DNA of 64,000 bases. It comes from Adiantum capillus-veneris (Eukaryota > Streptophyta > Polypodiopsida > Polypodiales > Pteridaceae). Below the pieces are notes generated by a model. The model had not been told where the DNA came from and made no database searches. It saw only the letters and a program-made list of their open reading frames with translations. Positions 23,480-36,076 of the stretch are shown here, piece by piece. The stretch spans positions 143,541,640 through 143,605,639 of the forward strand of contig CM043955.1 of the NCBI GenBank assembly GCA_014529385.2, in the 5' to 3' direction. The stretch's first letter is position 1, and each line of letters begins with the position of its first letter. The position numbers were made by a program, and so were the translations under genes.

Positions 23480-24060
23480 ATTACTTAGTCCATCCGGCAT
23501 TTAGCTTCCATTCCTTATGCTTTGCAGCCTTTACTGCACCTTCAAATATAAGTGTCTCTTTAAGCTCAACCTGTAATGTCAAATCAAACCTTGAAACTTT
23601 GCATAAACATACACTTTTTAAGCATGAGAGGAGGAACATCACTACCCAAATCAAGACACCATCTCTCATTTAGTTGCTTCACAAAGGCAACTACACTCTG
23701 GTTGTCACCCTATACAAGCCCTTCAATGGAGTGACATACATTTGTTGGGTCATCTACCTTCTTGAACTTCTGAAGAAAAGCCTTCTTTAATGCATCATAA
23801 GTCATCACTTGTGGGGGTTGTGTCGATTTCAATCAAGACATATCTATCCTACCATGTCCTTGCATCCTCTTTCAAGCAAAAAAACAAAAACTTCACCATT
23901 AAGCATTGGATCTTTTTTATTTGCAAACAAACAAGAAAACTCCATCTTTTCAATAACTGCATCAGCATCCTCACCTATATGACCATAAAACCTTGGAAAC
24001 TTTTCCATCATAGCCATCAAAGCCGCCAATTGAAGGTCACTTGAAGAAGATCCTCAGTGG
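23480..24060 (-). pseudogene. Gag-like remnant of the family C relative
   Basis: On the minus strand 23844-24029 reads LAALMAMMEKFPRFYGHIGE, DADAVIEKMEFSCLFANKKD and VFVFLLE, resembling the retrotransposon gag core (F..FxGe.gED...fl..ie). Shifted frames continue through GLYRVTTRV to 23481. The order LTR, polypurine tract, gag with no pol in between points to a large internal deletion. The function in an intact element would be capsid formation. Confidence 0.55.
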
Positions 24061-25480
24061 TGGCACCAAAACACTATTGGGCAAACAAAAAAGTGGGACA
24101 CCTCTATAGCCCTATAGGCCAAGAGTGCTTGAACTTCAACCTCAGCACCAAAAAGAATACCAAAACCACTCTTAGTAAACCCCAACCAAAAGGCCTATCC
24201 ACCCATGGGAATTTACAAGCACACACCCACCCAAAGGACCATAGCACATAGGAGCAAAACCCTGTCAAAGCACAGATTTACATCACACGCCGACCAATGC
24301 ATATGAATACAAGGGCATCCCCTTTCACAATTGAACATCACAAACCCACAATTTCAACATCAACTCCACAATTTATAGATACATGCCCTCCCAATCTATT
24401 TGCACACAATTTGCCACTAGGTTTCCAAGCCATAACCCTGCAGCGAACTAGTTGTAACTTGAAGAGCACAACTCCAATTGGGGCACTTTAAATCTTGGAA
24501 GAAAGGTTGAAAACTGACTGGTAAGAAAGCTAAAGATGATTAAAATTGATTATACACGCTAGTGCACCCAAAATGTGTCGATCGTAGAAGATGGCATGGG
24601 CAGGTATGTGCAGGCTAGTAGGTGCATGGAAAAGGGCTACAGTATCTACAAAGATCCCACGCAGACAGGTAGCAGCACGTGCATATGCTTTATGCGGCTT
24701 TATAGACCAAGAGGGCTACAAAAAGGGCTAGATGGGATAGTAGGTGAAGGAGAAGGTGAAGGAGAATCACAAGGCTGGTTTTTGGCTTGAGGAGGTAGAG
24801 CTTGAGGTGTTGGGGCAGCTGGTCCAGACGGTTCGTCAAACAGAGCTGTAGAGCCCAAGATATATGAGTTTGAAGATGCAAGTGCATTATAGATGTGAGA
24901 TGGATAGGACAGATGGTGCTAGGTAGTCCGAGCCAATTTCAGCCCAATAGATGCATAGTGCTTACCTGTTGGTATTTTTAGATCAGCAAGATCGAAGTCA
25001 CAGATGTCGAATTATAGGGCTTCAAAGTTTAGCCAGGGGACGGGTCTGTGCCAATTTGGCGGCATGTAAAGGCGTGCCATCTCAAGATTTTTTGGGCTCC
25101 ACCGTGTTGGAGAAGGTATCATGCACCATGTGGACTTGATAGTAGCAAGTGTCGATTCTTCAATAGGATGCTCGGTCAGCGAGATATGGAAGGATGAAGT
25201 TGGAGGTCAGTACCAATCAAGTGGGTATAGGTGACTTTTTTTATTTTCAGACACGTAGTTTGAGGCCATGATGACGCCAAAAGTCAGCACGGTTTGTGTG
25301 GCCTAGAGTCAACATGGTGGAGCTTTGGCATGGCTTCACGGCTCACCCATTCGATCTATGAGTAGAGAGAAAGAGATTGTTAAAGAGGGGCACAAGATAA
25401 ACCTTTTTTTGTAGATGAGACTCGTATTTTTTTCAACTTCTAGAGGGCAAGTCATTGACGGCATGCCAGGTGGCACAAGA
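24061..25480. other. Unassigned region
   Basis: Short frames only, and no recognised domain. From about 24570 base composition becomes GC-richer and continues so to 26600; this part may belong to the left LTR of the element described at 26640, but it cannot be aligned with the right LTR. Confidence 0.35.
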
Positions 25481-25774
25481 AATGTCCCATATGTGCAGGC
25501 AGGTATGTGGAGAGTGGAATATATAATCAAAAGCATGGCCCTTATAAGGGAAGTGCAAGGGGGGAGAGAGAGACCTCTCTACGCGCGGACATGGGGGAAG
25601 CACCTCTGGCACTACGCATGATGGCACAAATGGTGGTTTTAGCGATGGCCGGTCAATGCGGCGGCAATGGTTGGATATTTGGGTGGCCTTGCGCATTGAC
25701 GTGGCTAGTCATGGGGTTTGATCTTGCACCCCATAGACCCCCAAATTTTGTGAGAGTGAGAAATGAATCACGCA

Positions 25775-25797
25775 CCCCCCCCCCCCCCCCCCCCCCC
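25775..25797. repeat. Poly-C tract, 23 bp
   Basis: Uninterrupted C23 followed by ACCCCCC. The complementary strand could form a G-quadruplex. Length is likely polymorphic. Confidence 0.95.
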
Positions 25798-26299
25798 ACC
25801 CCCCATAGACTAGCGACCTTGCTAATGGTGAGGTGAGGGGAATTGGGTCCGGGTGGTCATGAGAGAGAGAGAGAGAGATAATCTGAGGGCCACCCAAGAG
25901 CTGACAAATGTGATTAGAGGGCCATTCCAAAGCCACCCAAGCCAGTCAAAGGCCTCCAAAGTAGCCGGTCAATGGGGAGCTCCAAGGCCGAGCTGGGCGG
26001 ACAAAACAACATCGGACAAGGGGAGGGAGAGAGATAATGGAAGCGTGTCGAGGTGTTGATCATACAAAATAATACCAAAATTGATGTACCAAGTGTATGT
26101 AATGCATAGGAAATTCTAAAAGAGCTCATGGTGAGCTGCACGAGGATGAGCCCAACTTTTTTTTTTTTTGGGTTGGCACCTCTTATAAGAGGAGATTTTT
26201 TTAGTTGTAAATTTTGGCAGATTGAGGGATTTTTTGCCGAGTCGGCCATTGGAGCCATACTATGTTTTCAAGGGTTGTGCTGGCATGTAGCTCATTGTA

Positions 26300-26595
26300 A
26301 ATAGCTCAACATGTGTGCCTCCTCGAGGTCTGTTGTACAAAGTGAGATAGATAGAGTTGTGTGCATGTGGAAGGCTACAATTTGAGCAGAGCGGGGTGAT
26401 TGAGCTAGTTTGGTGTGTTGCAAAGTGTGTGTGTGTGTGTGTGTGTGGTCATGTCCAAGCGGTGGTTTGCTTGTGAGAAGTGTCAAGTTTTGAAGGTGAA
26501 CTCTGGTGGATTGGGGTGCTTTGTATACCCTAGTCTATAGTGAGGCATTGTGTTGTGTTTTGGGTGTCTTTCTCTTTCCCCCTCTCCATCTTCTA
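26300..26595 (+). repeat. Right part of the left LTR of a non-autonomous LTR element
   Basis: About 140 bp ending near 26595 (TTTTGAAGGTGAA...GTGGATTGGGGTG...TTCCCCCT) align with 40870-41005. The two stretches flank the reading frame that is split into 26640-27158, 36082-36498 and 39246-39670, as expected for a pair of LTRs. The alignment fades upstream and the left boundary is unknown. A (GT)n array lies at 26425-26447. Confidence 0.5.
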
Positions 26596-26639
26596 GACCC
26601 TCCATAGAGGATCACACTGGTGCTCAGGTTTGAAGATTC

Positions 26640-27158
26640 ATGGTGGTGTTTGACGGTGACGAGCAATTGGCAGATGGTCGAAAGTGTTCATTAGTTGAGT
26701 TTGGAGATAGCAGAGATGTGGAGCCAAGTTTTGTTCCCATATTTATAGCAAATGAAGACCCTGAAGACTGGTTAGCAAATTTCAAACTATGGATGTTATC
26801 GATGCATGTGGTGTCGGATGCATAAAATTGCAGACGGTACCGTTGTTGATGCATAGACAGGCCAAGATTTGGTTTGGTGGCTTATAGAGCGGTCATTGGG
26901 GCTCGTGGCAAAGCTTTAGAAACAATTTTTAAAGCGGTTTCAAAGGGTGGTTACTTTGAAGGAAGCTGGTGCAAAGTTGAAGGCAGTACGCCAAGATGTA
27001 AGTAAAGATTTTCCATTTTCCTTGAGCAGTTTGAAGCCTGTTGAAAGCAGTTAGACATTTCTACTGGGATAAAAGGCAATCAATATTTGAAGTTGTTGAA
27101 TCTGTTAGAGTGCTTACATCTGAGGATCAAAGAAAAGGTAGAGTACGGTGCGGATACC
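26640..27158 (+). pseudogene. Gag-like ORF of the non-autonomous element, part 1
   Basis: ATG at 26640 opens a 61-codon acidic frame with NEDPEDWLANFKLWMLSMHV, the start of a retrotransposon gag core. Shifted frames continue with IWFGG-like and LKAVRQDVSKDF text. The last frame (GNQYLKLLNLLECLHLRIKE) runs straight into the insertion point at 27158 and resumes in phase at 36082 (YGADT then YEHTVYLAKIK). The family C element is therefore inserted inside this gene. No RT was found anywhere in the element. Confidence 0.6.
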
Positions 27159-28859
27159 TGTAATGGAATTTGCCTATTCAATTTGAGAGTAGAGGAATTT
27201 AATGAGAGTACTTTCAAGAAATGATTTTGTGAGCATAGCGGGTAGACATAATTGAAGATAGCAACATAATCATAGCAATTAGTTAACTTGGCATAGACAA
27301 TACTTTTGCAAGAGAGAGAATTTAGAGAACATGACAACAGTTGAGGACCGGATTTATGTGGAGCCGGTCCCCCCTCCAATAGGCATTTGTATTATGATTT
27401 CTCCCATAAAGAGAGACTTGTTACAATACATTCTTTGTGTTCCTTGTGACCTAGGTGAAGCAATGAAGATGGAAAGCTTCATGCATCACCATCATAGCAT
27501 AACCTAAACTTGAAGAAAGCTTTAACTATACCACGCCTCAGTCCCAAGACCTCAAACACCTTCGAAGGTGGAGAGAGCTAGCAAGGAATGAGGGTAGGGA
27601 AGAGGAAGAAGAAACATTTCATACGAGAAAGAGCTAGTTCCTCACTTATCATAACTATTGTGCTAGCATACATAATAGCATAGTAATGAAGAAGAAATAG
27701 ATGGCAAGCTCAAGAATTGAAGCATGGCTCTTGGATGGATTTGCACTCCATAGCCAAGAGTGTTGGTGTAGGCTCTCAACCTCTACATGCTTGGAGAAAG
27801 AGAGGGAGCTCTTGCACTTTGCATAGTACACAATGAGAGTGTTTGTGAGTGTGTGTGGGTGAGCATACCCCCTAAGCACCCCCCTAGCTTGCTTGGGTCG
27901 ACCCCCCCTTGTAGCTCATGCTTGAAGCTCATTGGACCCCTCCAGGCCTAGCCAATCACAAGCAGGAGCCATTACAAGCAACATGGGTAGCCTTGGGACA
28001 AGTGTCCCCCTTTCCCCTTTGAGAGAGAGGACTTGATAAATGCAAAAACAATTCGGTAATTCAAGTAATTTATCATTGGACCCCTTTGAAGCCTAGCCAA
28101 TAGGCTTCAAGCAACACATGAAGGTAACATGGGTAGGGACCTGACATGTGTCCTTGCTGCCTCTTCAAGTTGGGGCTTCCCTTGTGAGTGTGAGTGTGTG
28201 TTCTCTCTCTGATCTCTAGGAAAAGGGCTCGCCCCCCCTCTTGTAGGGATTCTTTTGACTTTAGGAGCTCAAGCACCTTAGTCATCAAGCATGACAAAGC
28301 ACTTGGACTAGGGGGTATTCCCACAAGCATCTCAAGCAAGCATGTCAAGGCACCTCAAGCACCTTAATCAAGCGGCAAGTCAAGCACCTCAAGCATGGAC
28401 TAATTCAAGCACCTCAAGCACCTTAATCAAGCACCTCAAGCAGGACAAACACCTCAAGCACGACAAGCACCTCAAGCAGGGCAAGCACCTCAAGCACCTC
28501 AAGCACCTTAATCAAGCACCTCAAGCAGGACAAACACCTCAAGCATGACAAGCACCTCGAGCTTGGGCCGGGTTCCCACCTCAAGCTCAGCCCTAGCTTA
28601 CCTAAGGTCAAAGGACTTTTACACACATTATTGGAGGTCTTCAATGAAGCTAACCCTAAGGTCTTATGCTCCATTGGTTAGCCTTGCTCTTGATAGACAA
28701 TCTCCCATTTGGGCCCCTTTAATATTGGCCCCGTGTTGAGATAGATCTATAAGCACATATCTATATCTTAACACTTGTTCCCATTTATTCTTCCACATTA
28801 AGTGATCAATTCAATATGAGAAAATCATGTGGGTTGGTTAGATATTAGATTTTATGACA
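27159..28859 (-). repeat. 3' LTR of the family C element
   Basis: On the minus strand it begins TGTCATAAAATC at 28859 and ends CCATTACA at 27159. It carries a variable (CAAGCACCT)-type minisatellite at 28321-28562 that is longer than in the 5' LTR and accounts for most of the 54-bp length difference. Confidence 0.97.
28321..28562. repeat. CAAGCACCT minisatellite in the LTR
   Basis: Short degenerate repeats of CAAGCACCT with spacers such as TAAT, AGGACAAA and ACGA. The sister LTR holds a shorter version at 35583-35776. In element orientation the block is near the start of the LTR, in U3, where promoters often hold repeated activator sites. Confidence 0.9.
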
Positions 28860-28882
28860 TTACCTCTCTCTTGAAATCATAG
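28860..28882 (-). other. Polypurine tract
   Basis: Minus strand ATTTCAAGAGAGAGGTAA directly precedes the 3' LTR. It primes plus-strand DNA synthesis. Confidence 0.9.
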
Positions 28883-29221
28883 TCATCCTCGACTATGAGG
28901 TAGAAGAGATAAAGCCTTAGTCATTAGTCAATCGTACTTAGCGTGTGGAGGATCCCTTTTTTTTACCCTACGACATCTTTCCAAGATGGATGACTAATCC
29001 ATTTGGTGCTTGGGAGACATAGCTGCCGCAAGCATGTCTGCTCTTTAGTCCATTTCATTCTCCCAAAGTAGAGTGACAAATTCTACTTGGTGTTTGAGAG
29101 ACGTCGTCATCACAAACATGATTCTAAGCATGCATACTAGTTAAATTTGTGCACAATTAAAAAGAGGACTAGTCTTATAAGACAAAAACATGAGTCATTT
29201 AAAATAAATTTGTACATTTTC

Positions 29222-29692
29222 TTACTCTAATGTAGCATTGTAAGCATTGACAAGGTTCATACTATCCTTAAGTTGTACTCCTTGCATCCATCTAGCATCT
29301 TCAAAAGGATAATTTTTGAACTTAATAAGATACCGTCGGATTATCTTACCATGTCGTAGTACCTTGTCTTCATGCCGAAGGACAGCTTCGGGTTGTAGCA
29401 CCTCTTCTTGGTCTTCAACTTCGGGAGGGTCTTCAATAATTGGTTCAATTGGTGGCTCTCCTTTGTAGGGCTTAAGTAGGCTTACATGAAAGGCATTGTG
29501 TATAAGCCAATGGTTGGGCAACTTGAGTTGATAAGCCGTCTCATTGATGGGCTTTAAGATTTGGAAAGGAACATAGTATCTTTTTGCTAGTTTAGCATAA
29601 TACTTTTGATGGCCCGTAGGATTTTTGCCCGTTGTTTGCCTTAATCTAGCCTTAGGAAACTTGAGTAAGACCCAATCATTTTCTTTGAACAT
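29222..29692 (-). pseudogene. Integrase C-terminal and chromodomain part, family C
   Basis: A 156-codon frame continues the integrase frame after the stop at 29726-29728. It holds DWVLLKFPKARL, the GPF/Y-like module (PFQILKPINETAYQLKLP) and, near its end, YLIKFKNYPFEDARW, a chromodomain-like motif that would bind modified histones and direct insertion. The ATG at 29692 is an internal methionine, not a natural start. The frame ends at 29222-29224, about 340 bp before the polypurine tract. Confidence 0.85.
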
Positions 29693-29725
29693 TAAGGCTC
29701 TTCTGTGCTTATCAGCAGCAGCTTT

Positions 29726-30706
29726 TTACCTTTGTTGAGAGATGGCTATAGCCTCCCTAATCTTTTGAAAAGATTCTTGTAGGTCACGGCTATATTCATC
29801 GGCGGCGAAGATCTTCCCATGTACTTTGAGTAGCAAGGGACATTTAGGTCTTCCTTCTATGATCTCGAAAGGTGCTTTCCCCGTAGAAGTATGTACAGTA
29901 TTATTGTAGGCATACTCTACTAGAGGTAAATACTTTTCCCATTGTGAGCGTTGATCTACTTCGGTAACATAAGTCTTGAGTAGATCGAGTATCATAAGAT
30001 TTTCTATCTCACTTTGGCCATCCGTTTGTGGGTGATAGGCCGAAGAGAAATTCAATCTTGTTCCTAGATTTTCAAAGAGACCTTTCCAAAAATTACTGGT
30101 CATTCTAGGATCTCCATCTGACACGATGGATGTGGGTAATCCATGGTGCTTGAAAATCTGAGATATGAAGAGAGTTGCCATCTGATGTGCCTTAATAGTC
30201 TTTTTGACAGGAATAAAATGTGCTTGCTTGCTAAACTTGTCAACTATTGTCCATATTCCTGTATTCCCATGGATAGACTTGGGTAATCCAAAGATGAAAT
30301 CCATGGATATACTCTCCCATGGTGAATTTGGAATAGGCAATGGCTGGAGTAATCCAAGTTGCTTCCCTCTATCATACTTGGTCTTTTGGCATACTACACA
30401 TTTTGAAACATACTCTTGTATGTCCACTTTCATGGTAGGCCAATAGAAATACGTCTCTACTCCTCGGAGAGTAGGTTGAATACCTCTATGCCCTGCATAT
30501 GGAAGAGCATGGGATCCATACATAACCTTCTCACGAAGGGAATGGGTAACACATAGCCTATTGCCGTGGAGAAGATAACCATCCTGCAAGGTGAATGGTT
30601 CCTCTTTCTTCCCCAAAGCAAGGGCTGACATTATGTCTCTAAAGTCAGGGTCAGTAGCATACTCATCTATCATAGAGGATAGATCATTGTGAGTAGCTAT
30701 AGACAC
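29726..30706 (-). pseudogene. Integrase, family C chromovirus
   Basis: The 326-codon frame has the zinc-binding region (HALPYAGHRGIQPT...CVVCQKTK), first catalytic Asp in SMDFIFGLP, second in SDGDPRM and Glu in QTDGQSEIEN. It is preceded by an in-frame TGA at 30725-30727 (CGA to TGA type change) that splits it from RNase H, and it ends at a TAA at 29726-29728 inside ISQQR/KAAADKH. Otherwise the domain is complete, so it decayed only recently. Integrase inserts the cDNA and makes the 5-bp staggered cut that is seen as ATACC. Confidence 0.92.
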
Positions 30707-30782
30707 CGCATTAACTTTTGGTCCTCATGAAAGTGCATCGGCAACTTGATTGTGCTTACCAGCTATGTGAGCAATATGGAAA

Positions 30783-33227
30783 TTAAATTGCGAAAGAAAA
30801 TTTTGCCCACCTCATTTGTTTGTCGGAAAGTTTGGTTTGCGTCATGAAATACTTGAGACTTTGGTGGTCGGTTCGTAGGATAAACGGAGTCCCCAAAAGG
30901 TAGTGCTTCCATGTGTCTAGGGCATGTAGAACAGCTAAAAGCTCTTTCTCATAAATGCCCAAGACTCGTTCATCACTATTGAGCCTTCGGCTCTCATATG
31001 CTATGGCATGCCCTTCTTGAAGCAAAACCGCTCCAAGGCAATCACCACACGCATCACATTGGACCTCAAATGGCTTTGAGAGATCCGGAAGCACGAGGAC
31101 TGGTTGGGAAGTAAGCTTCTCTTTGAGTTTTTCAAAAGCATTTTGCTCCTTAGCAGTCCATACAAACTTAATGTTCTTCTTTGTTAAGTCGTGTAGCGGT
31201 CCTGCTACTTGAGAGAATTTTGCTATGAAGCGTCTATAGTATGCACACATACCAATAAAGCTTCTTAGCTCATGTAGATTCCTTGGGTTAGGCCATGATT
31301 TTATTACCTCTAACTTTGATGGATCCATACGAATACCATCGTGAGAGATAATATGACCTAGATATTGAATCTCTTGAAGGAAGAATTCACTTTTCTTTTG
31401 GTTGAGAAAAAGTTTGTTCTCCCTCATGGCTTGAAAAACCACTTGGAGATGTTGCTTATGTTCCTCCAAAGACTTGGAGTAGATGATGATATCATCAAAA
31501 AACACTCCAGTGAATTTACGATATGGTCTAAACATTTTCTCCATGAGACGATTGAAAGTAGCTGGTGCATTAGTCAAGCCAAAAGGCATGACTAGATATT
31601 CATAAAGACCAAATGTTGTGCGAAATGCGGTCTTTAGGATATCTTCTTCCACTATCCTTATTTGATGATAGCCACTCTTAAGGTCAATCCTACTGAAGTA
31701 GGTAGAGCCTTGTAGCTTATCAAACAGATCTTCTACCCGAGGCACGGGAAATCTGTTTTTGATAGTGATATGGTTTAGTGCTCGATAGTCCACACACATA
31801 CGGTATGTACCATCTTCCTTTTGCACTAAAAGGACTGGAGAACAAAAGGGAGAGGAACTAGGCCTCACCATCCCTTTGTCTACCAATTCCTGTACTTGCC
31901 TCATAATCTCCTCTTGTTGAGCTTGTGAGACTCGATAAGGAGCTTTGTTAGGCGGTGAGCTTCCTAGAAGGAGCTCAATACGATGGTCATCATCCCCTTG
32001 TTTTGGAGGTAGGTCCATAGGGATATCATTGATGAACACATCTTGGAATCCTTTTAGAAAAGTAGACAAGTCTAAATCTTCTTGATTCCTATCATTTTCA
32101 TTTGATGAAACATTATTAGCTTTTAGAGACTCTTTGACATAAATCATGTACGCAGAAACTGAGCTCTTCATTGATTTATCAAAAGAAAGAGGATTTACAA
32201 GTGGAATAGTGCGACCACGCTCACTAGCATCTATATACATGTTCTTTCCCCTGTAGGTGAAGTAAATTCTCCTTTCAGGGAACTTCATGTTGGCAGCCAT
32301 GCGATCAAACCATGGTGCCCCTAGGATAACATCCTGATGTTGGAGAGGAGAGATGAAGAAGTCTTCTTTGTCGACATAGCTTTGGACATGAAGCCTCAAC
32401 TTCCCAATCAAGGGAGTAACGGAGGCTTGTTGTCCCTTGAAAGCTGCATCAGTTGTTACTATATCTCCCATCTCAAAAGCTTGAATGCCCAACTTGGTGG
32501 CCAACTCTATTGATATGAAGTTGAGAGTAGAGCCAGGGTCAAACAAGATGAAGGCATCATGCTCTCTTACCTTTCCCCACGCATAGGAAAGTGATGATCC
32601 TTTGCAATGAGCATCCTCTTTTGGAGCTTCGATGGTGGAAGCCCTAGGAGTCTCATTGCGAGTATTCTTCTTGGGGCAAGAACGATAGCCATGTCCTTGC
32701 TCTCCACACTTGAAACACTTATGGTCCTTGCGAAAAGCTTCAAGCTCTTCAGGAGAGAGTTTGTTTTTACCTTTGTAAACTCCCTTCTCCTTGGACCGAT
32801 TGTTGTTGTTTTTGTTGTTGTTGTTGTTGGAAGTGCCTTGGGAATTATTTTGAGCATTGGATTTCCCCTTTGCATCATTTTTATCTTTGTTTTCCATGGG
32901 CTTGACATTACGTCTAGCCCCTTGATGGAAATTGATGCGTGAAGCAACCATGGTGTGGTGGATTACTTCGGTAATAGTACCAGGCCGTTGAGAGTTGATG
33001 TATTCGGCCATCTCTTCAGGTAATCCCGCACAGAATTGTTGTCTTTGTTCGGCAAAGTCTATCTTTTGAAAGACAGTAGCTTTGAGATGTAAATCCCAAA
33101 ACTTGTCTACATACTTGTTGATAGACTCATGAGAGAGAAGCTTCAAGCCACGCCATTCGGTAAGAACTTTATCTTTAGTATCGCTTGGAAGAATTGCTTC
33201 ATGATGGAAACTCGTACAGTTTTCCAT
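30783..33227 (-). pseudogene. Gag C-terminus, protease, RT and RNase H, family C
   Basis: An 814-codon frame. Residues 1-100 are the second half of the gag core (CAGLPEEMAEY), 171-184 a CCHC zinc knuckle (CFKCGEQGHGYRSC), 230-240 the protease active site (DPGSTLNFIS), 476-500 RT with CVDYRALN, 576-580 the RT catalytic FFDDI, and 725-795 RNase H (CDACGDCLGAVLLQ, TDHQS). The frame is lost at its 3' end by one extra A in a short A-run at about 30798-30807 and at its 5' end by a one-base deletion near 33200. All catalytic residues of RT are present. Confidence 0.95.
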
Positions 33228-34015
33228 GTCTTTGGGGCTTCTCCATTGCCACGAAGGCTAGCCCACCATTCACGAGCTGATTTTTGGAAGTGCATAGCTA
33301 CATGGCGTAGCTTGGAGGACTCTGTGAATCCCTCGTCCCCAAAGGCCACATCAAATTGCTGGATGAAGGCCAACACTTTGTCGATAGCACCAAAGGTGCC
33401 ATCATAGGTGAGAAAAGAGATACTCTTTCCTCCCTCCTTGAACTTCTTTAGCTTTTGTGACCTTCGCCATGCAGGAAATGATTTGCGATGTCCTCCCCTC
33501 TTGTATTCTCTAGGAGAATAGCCATAACTTTCATCGGAAGAGGAGGAAGGTGAAGAAGAAGGAGAAGAGGGTGACCTCTTCCTAGCCCTTTTCTTCCTTT
33601 GTTTCCTCTCTTGCCTTTCAGAGTGATGAGGAGAAGGACTATGGGTTGCTCTTTTCCTCTTGGGAGGAGTAGGCGATCGTCTAGACCGCCGTCTTCGTGG
33701 AGCCACATCTTCAGAAGAACTTAGACTGTCATTGCTTTCTTTCTCTTTGGATTCCTCCTCTCGAATGGGAGAGAGTCTTCTTTTGGGGGTCTCTTCAAGA
33801 GGCCTCCTAAGCTCTATCTCCTCTGGGAGAGGAAGGGAAATTCCATAAGCACGAAATTGTTGAGTAACTTCGGCTTGCAAAACAGGGTTGCCCATAGCTT
33901 GTTGCAACCTAGTGACAAGATAATTCACAAACATGGGAGCATCATCATTAGCACCTTCATGTGCAAAATCAAAGCTATCAATGTTCATTCTACTCTCTTG
34001 ATTATTGTCAGCCAT
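33190..34015 (-). pseudogene. Gag N-terminal half, family C
   Basis: ATG at 34015 is chosen over the upstream 34057 because the partial copy at 9656 shares it. The frame has a conserved N-terminus (FDFAHEGANDD), a long Arg/Ser/Lys-rich low-complexity region (about 33540-33790) that looks nuclear-localising or nucleic-acid binding, and a retrotransposon gag core (FGAIDKVLAFIQQFD, AMHFQKSAREWWASLRG). A one-base deletion near 33200 moves it out of frame with the continuation in the pol frame. Gag would form the particle around the RNA. Confidence 0.9.
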
Positions 34016-34416
34016 GTTAACAAAATTTATGTTTATACTTAGTGTATGCTTTGGCAATACAAAACCTTAGTTGCCACTCCTCTTAGCCTTTGAAAATCGG
34101 CTCTTAAGTATCTACACCCATGGCTCAAAGTGGTTAATTATAGAGAGTAGAGGAGTAGTTCTAACATAGCAGAGTTGCCAAGGGTTAGCTCCTTTCGGAC
34201 TTCTTATGGCTCAATAATTGTAAAGGCGTAGGCAAGTCTAGAAAGACTCCATTATTAAGTCCAAAGCTCCCAAGGTGTGCACCATCCCCCACATAGTGGG
34301 CTTAACAAAACCGATATTAGATCCCAGTTCCACTTACTCTATTATAATTAACAACATCAACCATTTATAGGCTACTTAAGGACCTCTCTTCTTAAGCAAG
34401 AAAAGAGAAACCAAAT

Positions 34417-34428
34417 GCTCTGATACCA
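34417..34428 (-). other. Primer binding site, initiator-Met tRNA
   Basis: Minus strand TGGTATCAGAGC is a perfect complement of the plant initiator-Met tRNA 3' end, one base from the LTR end at 34430. Confidence 0.95.
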
Positions 34429-34429
34429 A

Positions 34430-36076
34430 TGTAATGGAATTTGCCTATTCAATTTGAGAGTAGCGGAATTTAATGAGAGTACTTTCAAGAAATGATTTTG
34501 TGAGCATAGCGGGTAGACATAATTGAAGATAGCAACATAAGCATAGCAATTAGTTAACTTGGCATAGACAATAATTTTGCAAGAGAGAGAATTTAGAGAA
34601 CATGACAACAGTTGAGGACCGGATTTATGTGGAGCCGGTCCCCCCTCCAATAGGCATTTGTATTATGATTTCTCCCATAAAGAGAGACTTGTTACAATAC
34701 ATTCTTTGTGTTCCTTGTGACCTAGGTGACGCAATGAAGATGGAAAGCTTCATGCATCACCATCATAGCATAACCTAAACTTGAAGAAAGCTTTAACTAT
34801 ACCAAGCCTCAGTCCCAAGACCTCAAACACCTTCGAAGGTGGAAAGAGCTAGCAGGGAATGAGGGTAGGGAAGAGGAAGAAGAAACATTTCATACGAGAA
34901 AGAGCTAGTTCCTCACTTATCATAACTCTTGTGCTAGCATACATAATAGCATAGTAATGAAGAAGAAATAGATGGCAAGCTCAAGCATTGAAGCATGGCT
35001 CTTGGATGGATTTGCACTCCATAGCCAAGAGTGTTGGTGTAGGCTCTCAACGTCTACTTGCTTGGAGAAAGACAGGGAGCTCTTGCACTTTGCATAGTAC
35101 ACAATGAGAGTGTTTGTGAGTGTGTGTGGGTGAGCATACCCCCTAAGCACCCCCCTATCTTGCTTGGGTTGACCCCCCCTTGTAGCTCATGTTTGAAGCT
35201 CATTGGACCCCTCCAGGCCTAGCCAATCACAAGCAGGAGCCATTACAAGCAACATGGGTAGCCTTGGGACAAGTGTCCCCCTTTCCCCTTTGAGAGAGAG
35301 GACTTGATAAATGCAAAAACAATTAGATAATTCAAGTAATTTATCATTGGACCCCTTTGAAGCCTAGCCAATAGGCTTCAAGCAACACATGAAGGTAACA
35401 TGGGTAGGGACCTAACATGTGTCCTTGCTGCCTCTTCAAGCTGGGGCTTCCCTTGTGAGTATGAGTGTGTGTTCTCTCTCTAATCCCTAGGAAAAGGGCT
35501 CGCCCCCCCTCTTGTAGGGATGCTTTTGACTTTAGGAGCTCAAGCACCTTAGTCATCAAGCATGACAAAGCACTTGGACTAGGGGTTATTCCCACAAGCA
35601 TCTCAGGCAAGCATGTCAAGGCACCTCAAGCACCTTAATCAAGCGGCAAGTCAAGCACCTCAAGCATGGAGTAAGTCAAGCACCTCAAGCACCTTAATCA
35701 AGCACCTTAATCAAGCACCTCAAGCAGGACAAACACCTCAAGCACGACAAGCACCTCAAGCAGGGCAAGCACCTCGAGCTTGGGCCGGGTTCCCACCTCA
35801 AGCTCAGCTCTAGTTTACCTAAGGTCAAAGGACTTTTACACACATTATTGGAGGTCTTCAATGAAGCTAACCCTAAGGTCTTATGCTCCATTGGTTAGCC
35901 TTGCTCTTGATAGACCATCTCCCATTTGGGCCCCTTTACTATTGGCCCCGTGTTGAGATAGATCTATAAGCACATATCTATATCTTAACACTTGTTCCCA
36001 TTTATTCTCCCACATTAAGTGATCAATTTAATATGAGAAAATCATTTGGGTTGGTTAGATATTAGATTTTATGACA
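34430..36076 (-). repeat. 5' LTR of the family C element
   Basis: On the minus strand it begins TGTCATAAAATC at 36076 and ends CCATTACA at 34430. Nearly identical to 27159-28859 apart from the shorter minisatellite block. It contains the promoter for the element, but a TATA box could not be placed with confidence. Confidence 0.97.

Larger units (their letters stand above)
27159..36076 (-). mobile_element. Nearly complete family C chromovirus LTR retrotransposon
   Basis: The element is 8.9 kb, flanked by a perfect 5-bp target duplication ATACC (27154-27158 and 36077-36081). It has two LTRs of 1701 and 1647 bp, an initiator-Met primer binding site, gag, protease, RT, RNase H, integrase with chromodomain-like end, and a polypurine tract, all on the minus strand. 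The first 160 bp of the LTRs differ at only about three positions, so insertion was recent. Two frameshifts and two stops make this copy non-functional by itself. Gag-Pol would otherwise be one continuous frame. Confidence 0.97.

Noticed and set aside
28342-28548. Possible CRISPR-like array of short repeats
   Set aside because: Repeats are direct, degenerate, without unique equal-length spacers, and lie within a retrotransposon LTR in both copies.
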